From: JANQOH01 sp965243325
Lineage (GTDB): Bacteria; Pseudomonadota; Alphaproteobacteria; UBA7887
Direction: 5' to 3'
NCBI GenBank assembly: GCA_965243325.1
Contig: CBDEUQ010000003.1
Span: 1,240,001-1,304,000 of the forward strand
DNA length: 64,000 bases
Positions 51,614 through 61,219 of this stretch are shown here, piece by piece. Positions within the stretch are counted from its first letter, which is position 1. Each line of letters starts with the position of its first letter. A model generated the notes under the pieces. That model searched no databases. It had not been told where the DNA came from and saw nothing but the letters and a program-made list of their open reading frames with translations. The position numbers were made by a program, and so were the translations under genes.

Positions 51614-54600
51614 CTACGGCAGGCCGACCTTGTACCCGATGGACCATTCCCGTTTCAGCGCCTCCACTTCCTGCACGATCCGCCGTTGCACCTCCTGTTC
51701 GCGCAGCCGGCGTTCGCGTTTCTCCCAGTCGCTGCCGAAGGCGCACATCGCGCCGCCGGCCATCAGCAGGTCGAAGGGGACGGTCGGCTGGCCGAGTGCC
51801 GCGCCGTCGGAGCGCCAGGTCTCGCGCAGCCTGCAGCGGTCCTCCTCTTCCCGCGCCGCCACGCTCCGCTCCTCCACTTCCGCCTCCACCGTCACCGCGA
51901 TCGACGGGCCCGCCGAGGGGCCGTCCGCGGCGCCGCGCGCCTCGCCGATCTCGATCCAGCGCACGCGGTCGCCGGCGACGAGGCCGTTGCGGCAGTCGAG
52001 AGAGAAGTCGCCCGAAGGCGCCGTGTCGCCGCGCGCCAGCGCGACGTCCCGCAGCCGCTCGTCGCTCCACGACGCCCGGCGGACGCCCGATCCCGCGAGC
52101 TCGCGGGCGGCGACCCATTCGGCGGTGCCGTCCGCCCCGGCCCATTGGAGCGCCACCCTGGCGCCCGGCGCGCAGCCGCCGTCGACCCCGGGCCATACCA
52201 CCACCGCCTCGCGGCGGGACCCGTCCCGCCAGCGCGCCAGTTCGAGCCGGTCGCCGGCCGCCAGCGGTTCCTGGCCCCACCACTCGTGCCCGAACCCATG
52301 ACCGGCCTCCGGATCGCGAAGACGCGCCGCCTCCGCTTCCAGCATGCGGTCGAGGCGGGCGTCCTCGTGCGCGGGAAGGCGGATGCGCCCGGTCATGCGT
52401 TCGCGCTCGTTGCCGACCCGGGCCGGCAGGTCGGTCAGCCCCCGCCAGCCGCGCAGCGCGCCGGCGCCGTGCAGCGCCCAGGCCGCGGCGTCGACGAACG
52501 CCCGGGCGCGCGCCTCCCAATCGCGCCAGCCCGCGGCCAGCGGGCGCGGGACGCCGCGGCGCGCCGCCTCCTCGCAAATCTCCCCGTGTTCGCGGGCGAG
52601 CGGCGCCGTCTCGTGTGCGAGCCGCAGGAACTCCTGCCACGCTACCGCGAGGTCGGCCTGTTCGGCGAGCCCCGTCTCCAGCCTGCGGCGCATCGCCCCT
52701 TCCACATCCACCCGCCCGGCGAGCCCGCGCGCCTGCCGCCGCGCCTTGCGGCAGGGCGCATCGTCGGACAGCGCGACGCCCCGGCCGACCGCCGCCCGCG
52801 CGGTCTTGCGAAGCGTCTTCGATACATCGGTGCACCGGTCGAGCAGGTCGTGCGCATCGAGCCGTTCGAGCGCCCGCCGCACGGCTTCGCGATCCTCCGG
52901 AACCCGGGCGAGGTGGGGGCCGTACCGCGCCTCGTCGTCCAGGAGCGTCCGTCCGTTCTTCCGCAGCGTCCGCTCCGGCTTCGTGAGCGGGCGGTAGTCC
53001 GGCAGATCAATGGTCGCGACGTCCGGCTCGACCCGGGCCCGCCGTGTCCTGTCGTCCTGCAGACCGTCCCAGAAATCGCCGTGTGCCCGGGCGCCGTCGA
53101 GGAACGCCGCGATCTCCCTCCGCACCTCGCGGCAGCGGGTGTCCTCGTCAAGCACCCGCCGCGCCGCCCGCGCCGCTCCGTCGGGTACACCCGGACCATG
53201 GGCGAGCATGCGGGCCTGGCCGACAAGGACGCCCCAGTCCTCCATGTCGAACGGCAGGCACTCGCGCCTCCCGGCCTCGTCCACGACGGCCTTGTGCGAC
53301 CCGGACAGCAGCGCCCACGCCAGGTCGTAGCCCCGCAGCGCCTCGAACCGCTGCACCGCCGTCCCGATCGCCGTCGCTTCGTCCTGCAGGGCATCCAGGT
53401 GGGGCTTCCATGTTCCCGGATCGCCCTGCATCGCGCGCCAGCCCAGACCGGCAGCCGCGCACCGCCTCTGCCAGCCGGCATGGGCAGCCAGCGACGAGGG
53501 GGGATCGAGGCCGGTCTCCGCCTCCAGCGCCCGGCGCTCCTCCAGCAGTCTGTCGATGTTGTCCCGGAGCGCGCCGATGCCCGCGCAAAGGGCTTCGCAG
53601 ATCTCCGCTTGAGAGATGGTTTCGTCGACGGCGGTCCGCAGCTAGGCCGGCAGACGCGGCAGTCCGGAGAGCGCCCGCGCCTGCGCGAGAAGGTCGCCGT
53701 GGCCCTCGACATGGAACGGGATCGTCTTCGCCTCCGCCGCCCGCTCCGCGACCGCGTCCCGCAGGGTCTCGAAGGCGAGCGCGGCATCGTCGAGGTCGAG
53801 CAGGGCCGACAGCCGGTCGAGCCGGCGGCCGAGCCGGTGGGCGACGGCGCCGGCCATGTCGGTGTCCTTCACCGCCGGCAGTGCCAGCACGGCCGGACCG
53901 TTCGCAACCAGCCGGTCCGCCCTCTCGCGCCACGCCCCGTATTCCGCCAGGCTCGCCACCGCCCGCTCCGCCGCCGCCGCATCCAGCGTGCGCCGCCGCT
54001 CCGCATGCTCGCCGATCAGGCCGTCGAACTCCTCCGCCGCCTTGCCCTCTTCGCGACAGGCGCGGTCGTAGGCGAGCAGCCCGTCCGTGAACTCGCGGGC
54101 GGCCGCCGCAAGGTCCGGCATTGCCGCGAGCCCGCGCGCGCGTTCGACGAGCGCGCCGTAGCCGTCGACCAGGAACAGCACCGTCGCCTCGCGCCGCGCC
54201 GCCGCCTCCAGCGCCCGCCACTCCTCGAGCGGAGTCCAGACGGGCGCCTTCTCCGGTACCGGCGCCGCCGGCCCCGCATCGCCCGGGGCGATCCCTTCGA
54301 CGACCGCCTCCGCCGCCGTCGGGCGCTCGCCGGTATCGGCCATCAGCACCTCGATCAGCTGTTCGCGGTTGTCGGTGAGGATCTCCGCCCCGTCCCGCGC
54401 CCGGCTGATCTCGACATAGAAGGTCGACTGGTCGGTGAGCGCGCGGTTGCTCGAATCGAGCACCGCGATCACCCGGTCGGCCGTCGACCCCTGCGCGCCG
54501 TGCACCGTCGAGCTCCACGCATGGTCGATGTGGCGCAGCTGCGGATCGCCCGCCCGGAGCGAGACCGTCCGCCCGTCCGCGAGATCGAGCCGCACCCGGC

Positions 54601-56745
54601 CGCCCGCGATCTCCATGACCTCCGCCTTCTCGCCGTTGACCAGCGACCGCGCCTTGTCGTTGCGGGTCCAGCGGATGCGGTCGCCGGCGCGGATCTCGAT
54701 CTCCCGCGTCTCGTAGACCTCCAGCCGGTAGCGCACGCCGCCCGCCGGCCGGATACGGCGGGGCTTCCCGTCCGCGTGTGCAAGGACCACGCTGTCGCGC
54801 TCGATCCCGGTCACCGTCAGGACATCGTCCCTGCCCACCCGGTAGTTGACCAGGTCCTGGTTGAACACGACGACGTCGCCGTCGCGGTAGTTGCGCACGT
54901 CGCCCTTCTCCGCCCGGGTCATGCCGAGATTGACCAGCCGCTCGATGCGGAGCGCCTTGCCCCGGATCGCCCCCTCCGCCGCCAGCCCCTCGCGCACCGT
55001 CGCGTTGACCTCCTCCCTCAGTGCATGCGTCGGCGCCAGCAGGAGCGTGCTGTCGCGCCGCGCAGGATCGAGCGCGAGCCACGCCTCCGCCGCCTTCACG
55101 CCGAGATCGTCGTAGTCCACCTCGTGCACGCCGGCGCCCAGCATCTCCATCGCCGCGCCCGGATCGCCCTCCAGGACCGACAGCACCGCCGCCTTGAGCG
55201 CCGGGTTGCGCTGGCGCAGGATGTCGTCCATCCGCGCCGTCGTCATGCCGGCGTCCTGCAACTGCCGGAACGGCTGACCCGCCTCCACCGCCCGAAGCTG
55301 GCTGCGGTCGCCCACCAGCACCAGGCGCGCCGCGCCGAGACCGTCCGCGATCCGCACCAGCTGGCGCATCTGGTCGGTCGAGACCATCGACGCCTCGTCG
55401 AGCACCAGCACTGCATTGCCGAACAGCGCCTTCAGCCTGCCGTCCACACCGCCGTTCGCCGCCCCCCGGCAGCGCGTCAGGAACCATTGCAGGGTGCGCG
55501 CCTGGATATCCGTCTCGCGCTCCAGCACCCGCGCCGCCGCTGCCGACGGCGCCAACCCGATCACCGGCCCGCCCTGCGCGAGTTCCCGGACGTGGCGCAG
55601 CATCGTCGTCTTGCCGGTCCCCGCCCGGCCCTGAACCCCGACGATCCGGTCGGGCGCGAGAAGGATCGTCCGCACCGCCTCCTCCTGCCCCGGCATGAGG
55701 CCCGCGCCCTCGAGATGCGCCTCCACCAAGTCGCGCTCCGCGAGCGGCCCGGCCGTGCCGAGACCCGCCTTCATCGCCGCGATCACCCTGCGCTCGGCCT
55801 TCAGCGTCCGTTCGGTCACGAACGCCCGGTCGGCGCGCGACAGCGAGGCCTCCACCAGGTGGCCGTCCCGCACCATCCACGCCACCGCCTCGCGGACCGC
55901 TGCGATCGAATGTGACCCCGGCGAGTGGGCGAGCGCCAGAGCCTCCAGCTCGTGCGCCGCGAACACCGGCTGGCGCTCCTCGAGCCGCGCCATCGTGCGA
56001 CCCACGATCTCGATCGCCGAGGGCGCCGCCGACGGCGCCCGCGGCGCCGCCGCCGCCATCTCCACCGGCTCCCGCGACCGGACCATTTGCGGCGCCGCAT
56101 CCAGGCCCGCCGCCCGCAGCCGTCCGAGCCACTCCCGGCGCAGCACCGCCTGCACCGGCTCCGCCTTGCGCTTGCGCGTCGCAAACGTCGCCGTCTGCAA
56201 CGACGCCGAGGTCCGCTCCAGGCCCCTCTCGTCCACCCAGGCCACGATCTCCCGCCGCCGGGTCGAGAACGCCTCTCTCAGCGCCCGCCCGTAGCCCGCG
56301 ATCTCGAAGCTCGGGATCCGCCCCGCCATCGCCGGCACGATCGCGTAGCCCCGCGCGGCCAGGCGCCGCGCCAGCTCGTTGCGGTAATAGGCCCCGATCA
56401 GCCGTGCGTTGCGGTGGATCTGAGTCGGCTCGACGCTCTTCCATCTCCCGTCGGCGCCGCACGTCATGTTCGCCACCACCGCATGGGTATGCAGCTGCGG
56501 GTCGCGGTTGCGGCTCGCCACGTGGCGGAACAGCGCCGCCACCATCGACGGCGACTGCGTGCGCGGCCGCCGCCGCGTCGCCGGATCCCACCCCCTGGTC
56601 TCGAGCAGCGTCTCCTCGATCCACCCCAGCGTCGCCCGCACCGCCTCGTCGTGCGCGCGCACCGCCGCCCGGTCGCCGCGCCGGCGCGTCTCCGTCGGCA
56701 GCAGCGCCGCCAGGGAGACGGACTTCGGGGCCGTTATCTTACCAA
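51614..56745 (-). pseudogene. traA: MobF-type conjugative relaxase/helicase, N-terminally truncated with an internal TAG
   Basis: The frame opens at about 56745 inside the relaxase domain (TAPKSVSLAALL), then has the metal-binding RDPQLHTHAVVANM and SMVAALFRHVASRN. The catalytic tyrosines that should lie in the first 30 residues are absent. A RecD-like helicase follows: Walker A GRAGTGKTTM, Walker B VLDEASMVS, GDRSQLRAVE and a late VHGAQGSTADRV. At 53642-53644 an in-frame TAG ends LSGLPRLPA; the same frame then continues, homologous to the 49075 copy, to 51614 (EVEALKREWSIGYKVGLP). The whole would exceed 1700 residues. The upstream junction adjoins AT-rich sequence. Relaxation of oriT should be lost. 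Confidence 0.85.
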
Positions 56746-57171
56746 GAGTCTACTAAGATATTGATAAGAAGAGATAATATGTCCTCGTTAGTCGAATCTG
56801 TCCGAGCCCCGTAATCACAGCGGACACGGCGTCATTCGAACCCCGGCGCGCTGCGGCGCAGCCCTGACGTGGCGCTTCCCCTATCCTGCGGCAATTCCAG
56901 CTCCACCCCCCTTCGCCTCTCGCCGAAGATTCGACATCCCTCGCCGACGCGCCGCCCGTATCGGGGCGCGAGGCCGGGGGTATATCGATGACCATGCGAA
57001 CCTGCGCGCCACGGTCCATCACCGCTCATGCGGCACGCCCGCTCGGGCGAGCGCCGCAACCAGCCAATCGGGAGCGACCGGATTCGAGTGCGCAGCCACG
57101 AAAGACCTCACCTGGCCCCGGTACGGTTGTAGCCGACTCAGGCGCATTCGCGGCGAGTGAACGCATTGTGG
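56746..57171. other. Gap between the truncated relaxase and the RES gene
   Basis: Begins with an AT-rich segment (AAGATATTGATAAGAAGAGA) unlike its flanks, at the point where relaxase coding ends. The rest is GC-rich with no convincing gene on either strand. This may mark a deletion or insertion scar, possibly including a lost oriT. Confidence 0.4.
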
Positions 57172-57774
57172 TCATTCCCAACGCATCGGGGGGCCGGTCA
57201 ACACGATGTCGTAGTCGTCCAGAGCCTCCAGGAACTCGGGATGCCGGACAAGGTCGGCAACATCGGTGCTCTGCAATCCGGCGAGCGCGCGCTCGAACAC
57301 CGCCACGCAGCGATCGCCCGTAAAACGGGACGGGAACAGGAACCCGTCGGCCTCGGCGACGGCGCCATGGACCGCGGCCGAGAGCGCGCGGCCCGCCGCG
57401 TGGTTGCCGTCGTGGGCGACGGCGCTCGGTGCGCCGATGCGCACCGGCCCGTCGCCGCGCAGGTCGATCAGCGCAAGGGGACGCTCGGAACGGATGGACA
57501 CCACCAGCCGGGCCTCGGCCTCGGACCTCGGCAACTCGCGCCGCCGCCGCCGGGCGAAGCGGTTGCGCCCGAGGGTTTCCCAGAACGCGCAGCGCACCGA
57601 CTCCGCCGCGTACAGCACCGCGTAGCGCGATTGCGGGTCGCTGAACCGGCTCGCCTTCGGCACCGCCGCGAGCGGCGTGTCGCGATGATCGCGATGGATC
57701 ACGCGGAAGACGCGCCCGAGGCGGATCGTGCGCAGCCCGGAGCGCAGCCGGTCGGGGTCGTAGCCGCCGATCAC
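57172..57774 (-). CDS. RES-domain toxin
   Basis: 200 residues from a GTG at 57774 that overlaps the antitoxin stop (GTGA). The RES pattern is present: LGRVFRVIHRDHRDTPLA, ASRFSDPQSRYAVLYAAE and FLFPSRFTGDRC. RES toxins degrade NAD+ by phosphorolysis. Order (antitoxin first) and coupling are as in characterised RES-Xre systems. Confidence 0.85.
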   Translation of the reverse strand: MIGGYDPDRLRSGLRTIRLGRVFRVIHRDHRDTPLAAVPKASRFSDPQSRYAVLYAAESVRCAFWETLGRNRFARRRRRELPRSEAEARLVVSIRSERPLALIDLRGDGPVRIGAPSAVAHDGNHAAGRALSAAVHGAVAEADGFLFPSRFTGDRCVAVFERALAGLQSTDVADLVRHPEFLEALDDYDIVLTGPPMRWE

Positions 57775-58373
57775 GCAAAGTCGCCCTGCCGGTCTCCCTG
57801 CGCGGCGTCCGCCACCCGCTCGGTCTCGCCTCGGGCGAGCAGCGCAAGCGGTGTCTCCCCGTCGAGCGACGGGCGCGGTGTGGTCAGCCAGACCCACGCC
57901 GCGTAGCCGTCGGCAAACCGCCCGACCACGCGGTCGAGACCAGGCAGCGGGCGGTCCCGGTCATCGAACTGTTCCGCCGGGAAGACGTAGCCGCGGCGGG
58001 CACCCTCCCAGCCGACGATCCGGCCCTTCCTCAGCCGGTCATGGACCGACTGGCGGGTCTTGAGACCGAGCCGCGCCGCCAGCTCCTCGGAGGTCAGCAG
58101 CGTTTCGGGCGCCCCCTCGCGGGTGCGCGCCGACAGGCGCCGCTCCGCCTCTGCGGCGCCGACCAGAGCGGGCTCGGCACCCTCGACGCTCTCGACCCCG
58201 GTCTCCCCGTCGCCCCCGTTCCTCGACAGCACCTCCGCCGCCACGGCCAGCGCCGAGCGCACGGCATCGGGGTGAGCGAGGAGCGCCGCGACATGCGTCG
58301 GAGCGAGATGGCTTGCGGCGTCATGGAGCACGCCCTCGAGTTCGAGCACCTTCCCGTCCGCACTCCCGGTCAT
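57771..58373 (-). CDS. Antitoxin partner of the RES toxin
   Basis: 200 residues from the ATG at 58373; upstream in-frame ATGs exist. The middle has a helix-turn-helix-like LLTSEELAARLGLKTRQSVH and the C terminus (FADGYAAWVWLTTPRPSLDG, then ETPLALLARGE) is the toxin-binding MbcA/ParS/Xre type domain. It is longer than most RES antitoxins (about 120-150), with an extra N-terminal helical region. It likely represses its own promoter. Confidence 0.8.
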   Translation of the reverse strand: MTGSADGKVLELEGVLHDAASHLAPTHVAALLAHPDAVRSALAVAAEVLSRNGGDGETGVESVEGAEPALVGAAEAERRLSARTREGAPETLLTSEELAARLGLKTRQSVHDRLRKGRIVGWEGARRGYVFPAEQFDDRDRPLPGLDRVVGRFADGYAAWVWLTTPRPSLDGETPLALLARGETERVADAAQGDRQGDFA

Positions 58374-58665
58374 GGCGGCATCCCCCAAGCGTTGCCCGTG
58401 TGACGCCATGCTGGTCCATGTTGTCTGTTTCGTCAACATGACGGCGTTCGATCCGACCGCACCCGTTCGAGCGATGCCGCCCCCGGCCGTGGGGTAACCA
58501 CCGCCGCTCACACGGGTGGCCGGCCCGCCGGCCTCCGTTCCGTTCGCCGCCCGCTCGTCCCACGCCGCCAGGAGGTGGAGTTCGACCGGAAGCGGGGCGG
58601 CGGATGGCGTCCTGGAGAGAGGCGTCTCCGCCGCTCCCATCCACCGGCACGACGGAGACGGCACC

Positions 58666-58998
58666 ATGACGGCAGCAATCGCGTTTCCCCGCAACACGGC
58701 GTCCACGTTCCTGACGCACTTCTTCGGCAGCGGCCTCGAAGACGAGCGATACGTCATCGAGCGGTTCAAGGCGCTGGCCGACGGCGACATCCGCCCCGTG
58801 CCCGGCGAGGCGCCCGCCAAGACGAACACCGGCAAGCGCAACGTCAAGCGCGCCACCGCCACCCTGAAGGAGGTGAAGGAGATGCGCCCCGCGCGTACCG
58901 AGATCATCATCTGCACCGGCCTTCGCATCAAGGGCGGAATCCAGCTCTGGGGCGACCTCGCCACCTCGATGTTCCACGACCGCAGGCAGAAGGGGTAG
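58666..58998 (+). CDS. Family A small protein, copy 3
   Basis: 110 residues from the ATG at 58666. NTASTFLTHFFGSGLEDERY, VIERFKALADGDIRPVPG, a basic middle (TNTGKRNVKRATATLKE), then RTEIIICTGLR and MFHDRRQKG. Close to the 44664 product and to the broken 36598 copy. The zinc-ribbon array gene follows after 94 bases, so the pair is conserved. Function unknown; length and charge suit a nucleic-acid-associated protein. Confidence 0.72.
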   Translation: MTAAIAFPRNTASTFLTHFFGSGLEDERYVIERFKALADGDIRPVPGEAPAKTNTGKRNVKRATATLKEVKEMRPARTEIIICTGLRIKGGIQLWGDLATSMFHDRRQKG

Positions 58999-59092
58999 GC
59001 GGCGCCCTCTCAGAGGAACGTCCCGCCGGCCCGGCGTTGAGCGGGGCGTCCCTCGCCCACAGCACTGCCACTCCACCAGGGAGGACCTCACG

Positions 59093-60235
59093 ATGACCGA
59101 GCAGGACATCGCGACGAGGCGCGCGCGGGACCTTGAGCGCTGGCATCGTCGAACCGCCGAACGGCGCGCCAGGGGCTTGTGCCTCAAGTGCGGGAAACGC
59201 CCGCCCGCGCCGCATCGCACCCAGTGTGAGCCGTGTATCGAGAAGAGGCGGCCCGCCGACCTCGCGCGCTACCATCAGCGCACCGCCGAGCGGAATGCGC
59301 AGGGCTTGTGCCCGAAGTGCGGCAAGCGCCCGCCCGAGCCCGGGCGCAGCCAGTGCGAGCCGTGCGCCGAGAAGGACCGTGCCGCCGGGCGGACCCGCGA
59401 CGCGAGGCTCCGGGCGGCCGGCATCCCGCGAAGGGACCCCGAGCACGCCCGGGCCTACGAACGCGAGCGCTCCCGCCGGGAGGTCGAACAACGCCGCACC
59501 GCGGGACTGTGCCTGCGTTGCGGGAAGGCCCCGGCCGTGGAAGGGCTCACCCAGTGCGAGCCGTGCAACGACAAGCGCCGGGCGGACGAGCGGGCGCGCT
59601 ACGCGAAGGCCATGGCCGAGGGAAAGCTCTACGGCGGGCGCCCGGTGGAGACCCGCCGGCGCATCGGCCGCGAGCGCAGCCGCAAGCGCGACGAGGCCCG
59701 GCGCGCCGCCGGCCTGTGCACGGCGTGCGGCAAGCAACCGCCGACGGACGGCGCCTCGACCTGCGAGCCCTGTCGCGAGGCGCGCCGTGCCGCCGAGCGG
59801 GCATTGTATGCCTCCCGCAGGGCCGCCGGGCTGTGCGGTTCGTGCGGCGGACCCACCACCGACGGCGGCTCGCGGTGCGCGTCCTGCGCCCTCGCCGAGA
59901 CCGCGCGCTATCCGAGGAAGAACGCCGCCCGCCGCGAAGAGTACGCCAGGCGCCGCGCCCAGGGGCAATGCACGGACTGCGGGGCGCCTTCGCCGGGGGC
60001 CTCGCGGTGCGAGCCGTGCGCCCGCCAGTCGTATGAGCGCTCGGCGTACTTCCGGGCGATGCCGGTCTACGAGCCGCAATTCACCGTCGTCGACCTCGAC
60101 ACCGGCGACGAGCACGGCACCTACGACTCCTGGGAGGATGTCGCGCTCGCGCTTGCCTTCGGCGAGTTGCCGCCCGACCGGATCGAGGTGCTCACCGACG
60201 CCCCGGCGATCATGAGCATTGCAGCATGGGAGTAA
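59093..60235 (+). CDS. Zinc-ribbon array protein, copy 2
   Basis: 380 residues with six complete CxxC...CxxC units: CLKCGKRP/CEPC, CPKCGKRP/CEPC, CLRCGKAP/CEPC, CTACGKQP/CEPC, CGSCGGPT/CASC and CTDCGAPS/CEPC, separated by charged helices of 25-35 residues. The C-terminal domain (FTVVDLDTGDEHGTYDS, LAFGELPPDRIEVLTD) matches that of 45078-46088. GGGAGGACC precedes the ATG. All 24 cysteines are kept, which argues for function. Each unit could hold one zinc. Confidence 0.78.
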   Translation: MTEQDIATRRARDLERWHRRTAERRARGLCLKCGKRPPAPHRTQCEPCIEKRRPADLARYHQRTAERNAQGLCPKCGKRPPEPGRSQCEPCAEKDRAAGRTRDARLRAAGIPRRDPEHARAYERERSRREVEQRRTAGLCLRCGKAPAVEGLTQCEPCNDKRRADERARYAKAMAEGKLYGGRPVETRRRIGRERSRKRDEARRAAGLCTACGKQPPTDGASTCEPCREARRAAERALYASRRAAGLCGSCGGPTTDGGSRCASCALAETARYPRKNAARREEYARRRAQGQCTDCGAPSPGASRCEPCARQSYERSAYFRAMPVYEPQFTVVDLDTGDEHGTYDSWEDVALALAFGELPPDRIEVLTDAPAIMSIAAWE

Positions 60236-60393
60236 TCCCGCACGCGGGGGCGCGGAGACGTCTTGCCGGCCCGTGTTCCGCCGCCGGCCCGTCTGTGGCA
60301 CGTGCCGCCGGCGGGCATCCGTCCGTCGGCGCACCCCACACCGACAGCCGGCCCGGCGACGGCCGGCCCCGATACAACCGGAGGAGCCAACGC

Positions 60394-60495
60394 ATGACCG
60401 TCGATACCCTGCCCGACGAGGTGGATTTCGTGTTCTTCGTCGAGACGCTGCCCGAGGACGGGCTGCACCGCATCGCGCTCGCCGTCGAGGGCAGG
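60394..60495 (+). pseudogene. 5' end of a small gene, 3' part lost
   Basis: A CGGAGGAG Shine-Dalgarno and ATG start MTVDTLPDEVDFVFFVETLP, then EDGLHRIALAVEGR, which reads like a real protein start. After that the frame enters the antisense of the facing HTH gene. The junction at about 60495-60500 seems to be a deletion that removed the 3' ends of both convergent genes. Confidence 0.5.
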
Positions 60496-60499
60496 CGGC

Positions 60500-61126
60500 G
60501 ACCTTCGAGCGCCGGTAGCGCACCGCCGTGCCGAAGCGGTGGAACGGCGGACCCTTGCCGTCGCCCCGGTAGCGCTCCAGAGTGCGGTGGCTCAGCCCCA
60601 GAAAGGCCGCCGCCGCCTTCGTGTTCATGTAGCCGTCGTTCAATTGCGTCTCCTCCTCTTGGCCCCAGCCGACCGGAACCGCCGGCGCGCCGTCCTCGAC
60701 CGCCGCCCGGATCGCCTCGCGCTCCGCCTCGCTCGCGTGCTCCGCCATCGAGGCGCGCACCCGGTCGACGGTCGCGAGCGTCGGCGAACGCCCGCGCTCC
60801 AGCCGCAGCAGGAAGGTCGGATCGCCCATCGCCTGCTCGCCGAACAGGTGAGGCTTGGTGCGGGTCACCGCCATGAACGCCTCGATCTCGGCGAGCAAGC
60901 GCGGCCGGATCGGCGCCTCGCCCATGTGCACGAGCACCTTGTCGGCGGTGCCGAGCCGCACGCCCGATCCCCGGGCCAGCCGGCCGAGGAAGCAGGCGTC
61001 GCCGAGCGCCGCCCGGCCGAAGCCGGTGCGCGTCACGTCGTGTCGCGCGATGTACGCCTCGATGGCGTCGATGAGCGCCTGCCGGCTGTCCGCCGCGGCG
61101 CCGTCAGTCTCGGTCCAGATATCCAT
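60500..61126 (-). CDS. DNA-binding protein with two XRE-like repeats and a MerR/AlpA-like HTH, 3' end missing
   Basis: About 205 residues from the ATG at 61126. Two similar helical units (IEAYIARHDVTRTGFGRAAL and IEAFMAVTRTKPHLFGEQAM, each followed by GD...F..RL.RG) resemble a small alphaproteobacterial XRE-like family. Then NTKAAAAFLGLSHRTLERYR and FHRFGTAVRYRRSKV form an excisionase-type HTH_17. The last helix after RRSKV is replaced by foreign sequence at about 60500. It is divergent from the CI-like repressor, sharing its promoter region. Confidence 0.65.
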
Positions 61127-61155
61127 GGCGCGGACGATAATCGCGCCGTTTGACG

Positions 61156-61190
61156 TTGACAATAGTTGCTTATAGCCGATAAGATACGCC
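61156..61190 (+). promoter_or_regulatory. Promoter and operator of the CI-like repressor
   Basis: TTGACA at 61156-61161 and TAAGAT at 61180-61185, spacing 18. A palindrome CTTAT-AGCCG-ATAAG at 61170-61184 overlaps the -10 box and is a candidate repressor site. It lies between the divergent HTH gene (start 61126) and the repressor (start 61220), so one operator could control both. Confidence 0.65.
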
Positions 61191-61219
61191 CCACGACGAC
61201 ACACCCGCGAGGACCCGCG

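Noticed and set aside
51233..55915. Plus-strand open frame of 1560 codons
   Set aside because: It is antisense to the relaxase and its neighbour and shows only Arg/Pro/His-rich composition.
56820..56880. Possible tRNA-like element (TTCGAA word near a GC stem)
   Set aside because: No acceptor, D or anticodon stem could be fitted around it.
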